Both the position numbers and the translations under genes were made by a program. The notes under the pieces were generated by a model. It searched no databases. It was given only the letters and a program-made list of their open reading frames with translations, and had not been told where the DNA came from. Shown here piece by piece: positions 32,568 to 43,036 of a DNA stretch of 64,000 bases. The DNA lies in NCBI GenBank assembly GCA_022559985.1, contig JAFJTR010000001.1:186001-250000 (forward strand). The letters are read 5' to 3'. How positions within the stretch are numbered: position 1 is the first letter of the stretch; each line of letters opens with the position of its first letter. The DNA comes from Parastagonospora avenae f. sp. tritici 18332-5 (taxonomy: Eukaryota; Ascomycota; Dothideomycetes; Pleosporales; Phaeosphaeriaceae).

Positions 32568-33965
32568 ATGCTACAACATCGGTCAATGCGACTGCTCTCT
32601 TCGCTGTCGCACTGCGCTCCCCGTCGAGCCGCTGCACCTCTCAGCGCATCGCTGCGATGTCGGAGGGCATACAGCATCCACGCCGACGCCTCAGTTGGCA
32701 CCACGATACAGGATATTGATCCAACGAAGCTTACTATCACAAAGACGAGCACACCGAAGGATCTGCTGCCTCCGGAAGAGCTAGTCTTTGGCCGCAACTT
32801 TTCGGGTGAGAGCTTCAATGTGTTCGAGTACAAATTCACTGCTAACGGTATATGAGATCATATGCTCTCGCTCGAATGGACAGCTTCCCAAGGATGGCTG
32901 GCCCCGCGCATCACACCCTACCAGAATCTCAGCCTCGACCCCGCGACATGTGTGTTCCATTATGCATTCGAGTGCTTCGAAGGCATGAAGGCGTATAAAG
33001 ACAAGGACGGCAACATCAGGTTATTCCGACCAGACAGGAATATGGCCAGGCTGAACAAATCATCGACACGTATTGCACTGCCTTCGTTCGACGCAGACGC
33101 CATGATCGACCTCATTGGCCAATTCGTCAAGACAGATAAGCGCTTCATTCCCGAGTGAGTGTGTTTTGGGGCTTGGGAAATTTACCACTAATGCATCTCA
33201 GCGCACGCGGATACTCGCTCTACCTTCGTCCGACCATGATCGGTACTCAGCGCACATTGGGAGTTGGTCCTCCTGCTTCGGCACTCCTCTACGTGATCGC
33301 GTCGCCCGTTGGCCCATACTACCCCACCGGTTTCAAGGCAGTATCACTAGAGGCTACCGACTACGCTGTGCGCGCATGGCCGGGAGGCGTCGGAGACAAG
33401 AAGCTTGGGGCGAACTACGCGCCTTGCATTGTACCGCAGATGCAAGCAGCCAGTCGAGGGTTCCACCAGAACCTGTGGCTGTTTGGCGAGGAGGAGTACG
33501 TGACCGAGGTTGGCACTATGAACCTGTTTGCCGCTATCAAGAACAAGGAGACGGGCCAGCCTGAGCTGCTTACCGCACCGCTTGACGGCACCATTCTCGA
33601 AGGTGTTACACGAGACTCAATACTAGGCCTTGCGCGCGAGCGACTAGTGCCAAAGGGTTGGAACGTGGAAGAGCGCAAGTTTACCATGAAGGAGATATCA
33701 GACGCCGCCGACGAGGGCCGTATGATGGAAATCTTTGGCGCAGGCACGGCTGCCATCGTCAGCCCGGTGCGCAAGATCAGCTGGAAGGGACGTCTTGTCG
33801 ACTGTGGACTCGAGGACCATGTCGAAGCTGGTCCCATCGCGCTGCAGATGAAGGACTGGATGGAGGCTATCCAGTATGGCGACGAGGACCATCCATGGAG
33901 GTAAGCTTTGACGCGCCCACTTGACCTGACAGCTGCTGACTCATAACAGTTACAAGGTGGTGTAG
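32568..33965 (+). CDS. BAT1: Branched-chain amino acid aminotransferase, mitochondrial
   Basis: Four exons, 32568-32805, 32857-33154, 33202-33900 and 33950-33965, encode 416 residues; the last exon adds only the end of HPWSYKVV. The first ~45 residues are Arg/Ser/Ala-rich without acids ([20 protein letters not shown]), a typical mitochondrial presequence. Class IV aminotransferase features: [42 protein letters not shown], the PLP-lysine segment [21 protein letters not shown] and GTAAIVSPV. It transfers amino groups between leucine, isoleucine or valine and 2-oxoglutarate. The E2 subunit of the dehydrogenase acting on its products is encoded at 43037-44690. The start is the first ATG and gives the presequence. 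Confidence 0.95.
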
Positions 33966-34407
33966 ATGGACGAGGCGGAATAGATGGCGATTACAGATGA
34001 GTCACGTAGACTGGCGTGCGTGGGTGTGGCGTCCCTCCATATTGCGTAGAGATGGCAAGGAGCCAAACATGTATCTTGCAAGAAACGAAACAAGTGCAGC
34101 ACGTGCATCCGGATCTGGCAGCTTACACGTGTGAGTATACATGTAATGTCTGTCAGCTGCTTTCGCGTAGATGGCCGCGTCGATCGTGGGGCGCCGACGC
34201 TTTGGTACGTGCACTGGGCTACAACTGCCCCGAGCGTTGCTTGGCACTGTAGGGCTGCATTGCCAGCCACATCCTACAGCTCCACACAGAGACTCCGAGA
34301 GAGCTCCCGTGCCCGCTGCACCACCACAACAACACGGCCCCCAACTGACCGCCTGGCGCTGCACACTCGCTCGCCGCTCAACGTTTCCAGCACAGCGCAC
34401 CGCTGCC
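33966..34407. promoter_or_regulatory. Region between BAT1 and the HMG-box gene
   Basis: 442 bases holding the BAT1 3' UTR and the leader of the HMG-box gene. The frame of the HMG-box gene is open upstream of 34408 through much of this interval, but codon choice there looks non-coding and the ATG at 34408 opens a good mitochondrial presequence. Confidence 0.45.
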
Positions 34408-35493
34408 ATGCTGGCCCACAGCACCCTCGCCCGCCTGGCTACCGCCAACACATCGGCGCGCAACCTCCCCCAGCTCGCCCGCTTCCTCCACCGTACCCTC
34501 CTCGCCCGCAATGCCTCAGACCTGCCAGCTGCGCGTGCCCTGACACGTGCCCTCAATTCGGCGATTGAGGCACGTCGATGCTACGCAACCACGAAGAGCG
34601 CAACGGCACCCACGGCGACTGTGAAGAAGGCGGTCAAGGCCCAAGCAGTCAAAAAACCCGCTTCTCGCAAGACTGCAGCGACCAAGACAACAAAGGCAGC
34701 TGCAAAGAAATCAGCAGCGGCCAAGTCCAAGCCTAGGACCAGGGCCAAGGCCAAGCCGAAGAAGAAGGCTGCTCCCAAGAAGAAAGCAGTCGTGAAGAAG
34801 CGCGTCAAGAAGGTGCTCACGCCCGAAGAGCAGCAGAAGGCGAAGATTGCAGAGTTGCGCAAGCGGGCGCTCAAAGAACCTGTGGGTCACGGGTTCGTAT
34901 CAGCATACGCCGTGTTCGTCGGTGAACAGTCCAAGGGCAGGAGCGCCTTGGATTTCGCTGCAACTTCAAAGGAGACTGCGGCCAAATACAAGGAACTTAC
35001 GCCTGCGCAGCGCGAGGTAAGTCAACATCTAGCGACAGCAGCTCCATGAACAAGTCGTCTGACTGATGCACAGCACTACAACCACTTGGCTGCCGAACGA
35101 ACAGCAGCAAGACGTGCCGAGTACAAGGCCTGGATCCAGTCTCATACGCCCGCACAGATTCAAGATGCCAATAAAGCGCGCGCCGCATTGCGGCGACTTA
35201 AAGCTTCGGCCCGCTCCACCAAGCTCGTCGACGACCGTCAAGTCAAGCAACCTCCCGGCGCTTATATCTATTTCTTCGCTGAAAGAAAGTCCACCGCTGA
35301 CTTCAGAGGCATTTCCGTTGCAGATTCTGCCAAACTGATCGGCGCCGAGTGGAAAGCTTTGAACGCTGGCGAGAAGAAGGTAAGCTCACAAGTACTCGGC
35401 AAAATAAACGCGCTCACAACCTCGTAGAAGTATGAAGACCAAGCCGCAGCAAGCAAGGTAGAGTATCAGCGTCAGTTGGCTGCAGCCGCCTGA
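34408..35493 (+). CDS. Mitochondrial two-HMG-box DNA-binding protein (Abf2/TFAM-like)
   Basis: Exons 34408-35016, 35074-35379 and 35428-35493 encode 326 residues; introns of 57 and 48 nt are GTAAGT/GTAAGC...AG. Residues ~1-65 are Arg/Ala/Leu-rich with no acids, a mitochondrial targeting sequence (RFLHRTLLARNA). Residues ~70-135 are a Lys/Ala/Thr-rich stretch resembling the tail of histone H1 (repeated KKA, KKAAPKKKAV). Two HMG-box-like segments follow: GHGFVSAYAVFVGEQSKG with ATSKETAAKYKELTPAQRE, and PPGAYIYFFAERKST with SAKLIGAEWKALNAGEKKKYEDQ. This order fits a packaging protein of mitochondrial DNA such as yeast Abf2. The H1-like stretch is longer than in Abf2. A nuclear HMG protein is the alternative, but the N-terminus argues against it. 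Confidence 0.82.
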
Positions 35494-36055
35494 ACGACAG
35501 ACGGTATAGCTCTCGGAAGGTGACACTTTTGGGTCAGTAGACAGATCGGTGCGGACGAGATGCCGTATGCAGGTCACATACTGGCGTTCCAGTATGTAAC
35601 GCGGATCGGCGTGCGTAATACGATCAACTGCAGCCTTGCGTATTAGATTTTGCGGTGAGTATGATCACTTGTTTGGTTCAAAATTCTCAGGGTGGGCTAC
35701 CGTCTTACCGACTCATGTATCGTTTGTGTAAAGTATACAAGTATGTACGCAATCGTTTGCTAGTCTTGCAATCACTGCTTCAAGGTCCAGCGTTGTGCTC
35801 CGTTCGATATGCACCCAAAACAGCTAGCGTCCTTCTTATCTCTCCACATGCATGCCCTCAACCCCCAGCACTCTCAACCCTCCACGGCAGCCTTGCAAGC
35901 CAATCGTCGATCTCCTTTTCCGCGGTAGATAAGCGTGCAGTGTGAAGATGGCCAGGCGCGTCACCTATCAAGCCACTGCCGGGGTTTGCGCCTTTAACCT
36001 CGTAGTGGCCGCGTGATAGTGAACTCGCACACTCTTCGCGTTCCGCGACTGCAAG
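35494..36055. promoter_or_regulatory. Region between HMG-box gene and CLC gene
   Basis: 562 bases with the HMG-box gene 3' UTR and the CLC promoter. No gene or RNA is seen in it. Confidence 0.45.
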
Positions 36056-38509
36056 ATGGCTTCGGACCATGAACGCACGCCTTTGCTCCAGTCAAGCAGA
36101 TTGTCTCAGCTGCAGCATGAACAGGATGAGGAAGAGCAGTCGACTATTTCCTCTGCGGTGAGCAAAGAGGAACAGGAATTGGGTGGGAGCACGGTTGGAG
36201 AGAGACTGCCGTATAATGATTATACTACTATTGACTGGTTGCATGATTTGGTATATTCTCTTGCCAATACACTATTCTGTATGGTTGAGGAAGTGTGAAC
36301 TGACAGGGCATAGGTCAAGGACTCGTATCGCTTTCGCTACATCCAGTCCCGTCGAGGTCTTCGCTACAGAGCACTCGCCCTCTTCGATGCTGCATCTGGT
36401 TGGATCGCTGTCGTAATCATCGGTGGACTGACAGCATGCGTTGCCTTCGTCGTCGATATCGCCGTTGCTACGGTATCAGACTGGAAGCAAGGCTATTGCA
36501 AACGCAACCCATTCCTGAACGTCGAACGCTGCTGTGCAGGCAAGACCATCCCAGGACTCTGGAATAGATACTGTGTTGAATGGCACGCATGGACTTCATA
36601 CTACAACACGAGCTTCGCAATCTACGTCTGCACAGCACTCATCTTCGGTATCATATCCTCCAGCGCCACAATGACAACGCGAAGCGAACTCCCCTCCGCA
36701 CCAACTCCCAGCAAAGACTCACAGCCGCAGATCAAAATCAACGGCCTAGCAGACGACACGCCGCCTTCAACTCCGACGAAGCGAGAGCGTGGGAAGGCCA
36801 TGTACATGGCCTCCGGCAGCGGTATTCCCGAAATCAAAACCATCCTCTCGGGCTTCAACATCCCGTCTTTCCTCTCCTTCAGAGTCCTCCTTGTCAAGGC
36901 CTTTGGCGCCATCTTCGCCGTGTCCACGGGCATGTGTCTCGGCAAAGAGGGCCCATTTGTGCACATCTCCACATGCGTCGGATATCTAGTTGGCATGCTG
37001 TTCCCCAAATACCGCACCAATGGCCGCAAGATGCGGGAACTACTCAGCGCCGCGTGTTCCAGTGGATTATCAGTGGCCTTTGGCGCGCCCATCGGCGGCG
37101 TGCTCTTCAGCTACGAGGAAATCTCTACGTATTTCCCGCGCAAAGTGCTCTGGCGCGCGTTTCTATGCTCTCTTGTGGCCGCCATGGTGTTGAAGGAACT
37201 CAATCCCACTGGAACAGGCAAGCTTGTACTCTTCGAGACAAACTACGGCACAGAATACGCGCCAATCCACTACCTCGTCTTCATCCTGCTCGGCATCGCA
37301 GGCGGCGTCTTCGGTGGCGTATTCTGCAAACTAAACTTCCTGTGGGGGAAATGGTTCCGCGCATTCCCTATCATCAAGAAATACCCTGTCCTTGAAGTCG
37401 CCCTCGTAACTCTCCTCACCGCACTGATCCAATTCCCCAACCCACTCACCCACGAGCCAGGAGACGTCACCATCAAAAATCTGCTGATAGACTGCTCATC
37501 CCACACCCCCTCGTCCCGCCTCTCGTACATCTGCCACCAAGAATCCTCCCCCGCCCCTAACTGGCCATACATAACCTCCCTCCTAACCGGCACCCTCTCA
37601 AAGCTCCTCCTCACAATCCTCACCTTCGGCATCAAAGTCCCGTCTGGGGTAATCATCCCCGCGCTCTCCGCCGGCGCCCTATTCGGCCGTCTGATCGCGC
37701 AATTCCTGTCTCCATCCTCCTCCACGTCCCCCGGCATCTTCGCCATGGTCGGCAGCGCCGCCTTCCTCGCGGGCATAAGTCGGATGAGCATATCGCTCGC
37801 GGTGATCATGTTCGAGCTGACCGGTCAGCTATCCTACGTCGTGCCACACATGCTGGCCATCCTGGTTGCGAAATGGGTCGCGGACACGATCAGTGCCGAG
37901 GGCGTGTACGATCTCGCGCAGACGGTGCTGGGCCACCCGTTCCTCGACGCGGATGTGGCGCTGCTTATTGCTAGGAAGAGGAAGTTGAATGCGAGTGTGT
38001 TGGTGCCGCCGAAGCGCACGATGGATGAGATCACCGTGCATGTGCCGCCGAGTAATAAGGTGTCGTATGAGGTGTTGAAGCAGAAACTCGAGCAATTACA
38101 TGATCGGGGATTGATGGATGCGGGGCTGGTGCTTGTGCAGACTCATGTGGGGAATATGGTTCCGGTCTTGCAGGGCTACATCGCGCAGACGGAATTGGAG
38201 TTTGGGCTTACGAAACTTATTCCGAGTTCCTTTCCGGCTGATTTGCAAGTTAGGGTGCTGGGACATGCGATTGACGATGGGGCAGCGCCTGAAAGCTTAG
38301 AGGTAGATTTGACTCCTTTCGTGGATCGTACGCCGTTGAGTATATGTGCGAAAGCGCCGCTGGAGTACGCAGTTGAGATGTTTTCGAAGCTGGGACTGCG
38401 ATATCTTTGCATCACGGAGGAGGGAACGGGGAGGCTAGTGGGTGTGGCCATCAAGAAAAGACTGGTTGGATACCTTGAACATCTCAGAGAGCATGGCGAA
38501 GATGACTAG
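36056..38509 (+). CDS. CLC-family chloride/proton exchanger with CBS domains
   Basis: Two exons, 36056-36250 and 36314-38509, encode 796 residues (63-nt intron, GTATAT...CATAG). After an acidic cytosolic N-terminus of ~65 residues come the membrane helices. The selectivity segments are all present: GSGIPE, GKEGPFVH with the gating glutamate, and GVIIPALSAGALFGR. FSYEEISTYFP carries the proton glutamate found in intracellular 2Cl-/H+ exchangers (as in human CLC-3 to -7) and absent from plain channels, so exchange is the better guess. The C-terminus (~600-796) has two CBS-like regions, ending with YLCITEEGTGRLVGVAIKK. Expected location is endosomal, Golgi or vacuolar membrane, aiding acidification. 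Yeast Gef1 is the better-known relative. Confidence 0.92.
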
Positions 38510-38753
38510 TCGCTATTAGCAGTAAGCGTCATTTCACAAGAGCATCAGATGTGGAAACAGTTGGGTAATATTATCAAATCTTTGCATTAACAAGAGTTGC
38601 TTTACGCTCGAAGGTACGCCTACTGCTTGTATGATAGCGCTTTATGGCAGCAACAATTGCCTCTGCCACACTCGCTTGCCATCAACACAGTCATATTCAT
38701 AGCCAATTGCCAACAACCAAGCACAGCGTGGTATTATGGGATCAACAGCCAGT

Positions 38754-40309
38754 TTACTCCTCAGCCTCGAGAGGAGCCTCCTCGTCGTACTCCTCCTCGC
38801 CCTCAGAGATGGAGGCCTCCTGGTACTGCTGGTATTCGGAGACCAAGTCGTTCATGTTGGACTCAGCCTCAGTGAACTCCATCTCGTCCATACCCTCACC
38901 AGTGTACCAATGCAAGAAAGCCTTGCGCCTGAACATGGCAGTGAACTGGTCACCGATACGCTTGAAGAGCTCCTGGATGGAGGTGGAGTTACCAACGAAG
39001 GTGGCGGACATCTTGAGGCCACGCGGGGGCACGGAGCAGAGAGCGGTCTGGACGTTGTTGGGGATCCACTCAACGAAGTAGGACGAGTTCTTGTTCTGGA
39101 CGTTGCGCATCTGGTCCTCGACCTCCTTCATGGAGACCTTTCCACGGAAGTAGGCAGAGCAGGTCAGGTAGCGACCGTTGCGGAAGTCAGAGGCAGCCAT
39201 CATGTTCTTGGGGTCGAACATCTGCTGGGTGAGCTCGGGGACGGTGACGGCACGGAAAGAGTGCGCGCCACGGCTGGTCAGAGGAGCGAAACCGACCATG
39301 AAGAAGTGGAGACGGGGGAAGGGCACCATGTTGACGGCCAACTTCCTCAGGTCAGAGTTGAGCTGACCAGGGAAACGCAGACAGGTGGTGACACCCGACA
39401 TGACGGCGGAAACCAGGTGGTTCAGGTCACCGTATGAGGGGTTGTTCAGCTTGAGGGTCCTCATGCAGATGTCGTAGAGAGCCTCGTTGTCGATACAGAA
39501 GGTCTCGTCAGAGTTCTCGACCAGCTGGTGGATGGAGAGGGTGGCGTTGTAGGGCTCCACAACGGTGTCAGAGACCTTGGGGGAAGGCACAACGGAGAAA
39601 GTGGCCATCATGCGGTCGGGGAACTCCTCACGGATCTTGGAGATCAAAAGCGTACCCATACCGGCACCGGTACCACCACCGAGAGAGTGGGTGATCTGGA
39701 AACCCTGGAGGCAGTCGCAGCCCTCAGCTTCACGGCGGACGACATCGAGGACCTGGTCGACCAGCTCGGCACCCTCGGTGTAATGACCCTTTGCCCAGTT
39801 ATTACCAGCACCAGACTGGCCGAAGACGAAGTTGTCGGGACGGAAGAGCTGTCCGAAGGGGCCAGCGCGGACGGCGTCCATGGTACCGGGCTCGAGATCG
39901 ACGAGGACGGCACGGGGCACGAACTTGTTGCCGGAAGCCTGTCTGCCGTCAGTATGCGCGCGTTGTGCAATTTGGACCACGAATACGCACCTCGTTGAAG
40001 TAGACGTTCATGCGCTCGAGCTGGAGATCCGAAGTGCCATTGTAGACACCGGAGCCGTCGAGGCCGTGCTCGCCGGAGATGGTCTGCCAGAAGGCGGCAC
40101 CAATTTGGTTACCCTGCGAGCTGTCAACTTTTCCGTCTCAACAGGCGGCGGAGAGGTCGACTTACGCATTGACCGGTCTGAAGGTGCACCTATTGCTCGC
40201 GAGTGCTGTTAGCTGCTGTTCCTGGTGTTTTGTTGACCCTGAAAACGCGGGGTTGACGCGCGCTGCAGAAATCCTGCAAGGAGGTGTCAATACGTACAAT
40301 CTCACGCAT
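38754..40309 (-). CDS. TUB2: Beta-tubulin
   Basis: Four exons on minus: 40309-40298 (12 nt, MREI), 40189-40166 (24 nt, VHLQTGQC), 40113-39991 and 39938-38754, in total 447 residues, the standard length. Landmarks: GNQIGAAFW, the GTP loop [11 protein letters not shown], and an acidic tail [17 protein letters not shown]. The intron positions after MREI, TGQC and FNE match those common in filamentous ascomycetes. Residues linked to benzimidazole fungicide response are of the sensitive type: His6, Tyr50, Phe167, Glu198, Phe200 (read directly by counting). Beta-tubulin pairs with alpha-tubulin to form microtubules. Prefoldin subunit 1, part of the chaperone that folds it, is encoded 2 kb away. Confidence 0.98.
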
Positions 40310-40761
40310 GTTGGCGGTTGTGGGTGTGTGTAAAGGTGTTGGGTGGAGCTGAAGATGGGACGTTTCGCTGGGTTGAGGCTGGTGGTGGTCGCTGGTGTCG
40401 AGGAAGAAGATGGAGGAGCGACAAGTCGGTGAGAACGCTTGAGTGGGTCCGCTAGCGGCATCCACACTAGTAAATAACAGGCGCGTCCGGGCGGCAACAG
40501 GCAGCTACAGATGCACCCCCGCATAAATATCACTCATGAACACCAGGTGGACTGTGTCTTGTTATGCATGCCCCAAGCTTCAACATCATCGTTACTTGTC
40601 ATGTTATGATTTGGTGAAGCTGTCCTATAGCCGATCAGGTACATGAGGCGCGCCTTCCGTCCCAAAATTAAGCGAGGGGTCCCGAGGCTTGATGTTTACT
40701 TCCACTTGTTGTGCCATTGTATCTGTATACAGTACAGCACCGCGAAGCTACCACATGAAAT
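40310..40761. promoter_or_regulatory. Beta-tubulin upstream region and ceramidase 3' UTR
   Basis: 452 bases. The tubulin side is rich in CT/CA on the coding strand, a usual feature of strongly expressed fungal genes. No additional gene is seen. Confidence 0.45.
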
Positions 40762-41888
40762 TTATAGTTCTTTCCTCCCCTTCGCTTGGTCTCTCGCCGC
40801 AGGAGAGCCCTTACCCTTGATCTCCGGTACAGTCCAGAAATTTGGCCAGTCGAGCTCATACTCATTCTGCTTGTAGTTGAGATGATGCCTGAGCCAGATA
40901 CCCCATACAATATAATAGTACGCCCCAGTACCGGTCATCAGATGCCTTGAAGACAGTTAGCTAGATGTTTCATCTGTCAGATTGGTGTACTTACCACCAT
41001 CCATGGCCCTCGAGCACGAAGCCCCACGGCATACCGATTTCCCTCCGCCATTTGATGAGCTTGGAGCAGTGCTCATTGTCGAGATGCCAGATTGCAAAAC
41101 CGCCCAGGAAGATGCTCAGTCCGAAGGTGATCATCTGCCACATGACTCGAAGCGTCGCCAAATCACGCTGATCCTCGCGAGCCTTGACAGCTGCTACTCC
41201 TCCATGAGGCCGGGGGTTGGCTGCTTCGCGTTCTTTGGAGCGGAATTTAGGTCGGATGTTGACTTCCATGACATAGATAGCGCGGAACAATACAACAGCC
41301 GTGAGGAGGGCGTATGCGTTCTGGTGGAAGCTGGGGTCCTGCAGATAGTGATAGTAGACGGTAATACCGACTGCGATTGACACCAAAGCTACGGCCAGGG
41401 TTACGGAGTATCGCTTCGACTTTCCATAAGAGAATGTGGCGTAGTTCATTAGGCATGTTGTGTATATCATAGACAGCTCATCGACAAGTTGCATTGGATC
41501 TATGTTTGTTAGCTATCTGACGCAAATCGTTGGAATTGAAACCTCGACTTACATTTCAGTGTCGCATGGAATAGAAAGCTTCCAGTTCCAACAAGGAGAT
41601 AGCCAATGAAGGCTACGAGGAAGACCGTATCGTGGCCATATTTCAGACAACTTCGGATTCCCTTGGCGGCCAGGTACATGAACAGAAGGTTTGTCAACGT
41701 GTTGATGATTTCTGCCGAGTACTGCGTAACGACATAATTCTACACTCATTAGCAGTCAAATCCAATCAGATTTCAGGATGACTTACTTCTTCACACCAAT
41801 CTAGAGTCGAAGTAACGGGAGACCATCTTCCATCCTGCTCAGGCGGATAAGGAATCGAGGGAAGCCTCGAAAAAAACACAGCAGCCAT
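40762..41888 (-). CDS. Alkaline ceramidase (Ypc1/Ydc1 type)
   Basis: Four exons on minus: 41888-41787, 41739-41553, 41499-40995 and 40945-40762, giving 325 residues. All three introns have GTAAGT donors. The product is an integral ER-membrane hydrolase with seven hydrophobic segments. The family's zinc/active-site residues are all visible: Ser and His in GTGSFLFHATLKYP, the Asp of QLVDELSMIYT, and the two His of GHGWWHLMTGTGAYYY. Homologues cleave phytoceramide or dihydroceramide to the long-chain base and fatty acid. The N-terminus has WSPVTSTLDWCEENYVVTQY, typical of this family. The C-terminal tail is basic (GRKEL). It is divergent from the prefoldin gene. Confidence 0.94.
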
Positions 41889-42305
41889 GTTCGCCGAAAG
41901 AATCAACAATCACAAAGTTTCCGCGTCGTGTAAGACAGACGCAGGCCCAGAAGTGCAAAAAGAACTGGCCTGTACCATTAGCCCGGCACGTTTCGGATCC
42001 CAGACTGATGAGTGAACCGTGAGCGAGGATTAGTACGTCATGCTTGAACGATAGGCTGTGGGGAGAAGAATGAGTAAAACAACGCCAGAAGAATGCCGAA
42101 TATCGAGTAAAGCGATAGAGTCTGTCAAACCGGTGGAAATATGAAATGCCAGCGCACAGTCAACTGCGATTGTTATTTCCTGTCGCAATACAATTGGGCC
42201 AATCACACGCCACGCGCCCGCCGAACCGAGAAAGCTTGATGGTCCCTGTGATTCACGCCGCCTTGAACGCTTCTACCAGACATACCCCAAACCCCAACTT
42301 TCAAG
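41889..42305. promoter_or_regulatory. Divergent promoter of ceramidase and PFD1
   Basis: 417 bases between divergent starts. A CCAAT box is present at 42199-42203, about 105 bases before the PFD1 ATG, a position at which the HAP/CBF complex commonly binds in fungi. No gene is seen. Confidence 0.4.
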
Positions 42306-42786
42306 ATGTCGATGAACAACGAGACCTTGCAGAAGGTAACATACCTTCCATGTCTCTCTGCTTTTAGGCGGAATGTTAATCAGCACAGGTCTTTCAAGAA
42401 ATCTCGCAAAAGAAAGCCTTCGCCGAACAACAGCTCGTCATCGTGCGCCAGCAAAAGGTCGCGCGCACACGCGAAGGCCGCATGCTGCAATTAACCTCCT
42501 CGGAAGTGTCTTCACTACCATCTGACACAAAAGTATACGAGGGCGTGGGGAAAATGTAAGAAAACCCCGTGATCTGCCTGCATCCCACCGAGAACAGAAC
42601 GCTTGTGTTGATGAGATGGGCAGGTTTGTGTGCACGCCGATTCCAGATGTGCAGAACAGGCTTAAGAAGGAGAGTGAGGCATTGACCAAGGAGATGGCGA
42701 ATTTGGAGAAGAAGGAGGATTATTTGGAGAAGACGTATACGAATAGCAAGAATAGCTTGGAGCAGGTGTTGAAGGGCGCGAGCTGA
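42306..42786 (+). CDS. PFD1: Prefoldin subunit 1
   Basis: Three exons, 42306-42335, 42389-42555 and 42624-42786, encode 119 residues. The first exon holds only ten codons (MSMNNETLQK). The protein is two helices around a short beta hairpin: VFQEISQKKAFAEQQLVIVRQ, then VYEGVGKMFVCTPIPDVQNRL, then a C-terminal coiled coil ending YTNSKNSLEQVLKGAS. This is the beta-class prefoldin pattern, and GVGKMF is the subunit-1 hallmark. Prefoldin hands unfolded actin and tubulin to the CCT chaperonin in the cytosol. Length is normal for the family. Confidence 0.92.
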
Positions 42787-43036
42787 GCGGGGAGATGCGA
42801 GAAGAGGTGGGAAAATCCACGAGTAAAGAATTGCCAATTGATACTAGGAGAGTCTCGAAAAGCTTCTTTCGAGCATATGGGCTACGGTGGTGAAGATGAT
42901 TAGTCCTAAAAGATGGCCAGATTTGCGGAACAAGCCAAACATTACAATCAAAAGCAGCAATGAAGAACATCTGCGTGCGTAAAAATGCACATTGAAGGCT
43001 TTCGGTCTTTGCTTGCGATAACACTCTATACACGAA

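Noticed and set aside
34171..34407. N-terminal extension of the HMG-box protein by 79 codons
   Set aside because: The extension has no targeting features and begins inside the likely leader; the ATG at 34408 gives a proper mitochondrial presequence.
36580..37395. 271-codon plus-strand frame rich in Arg/His
   Set aside because: It overlaps the CLC exon in another frame; CLC motifs show which frame is real.
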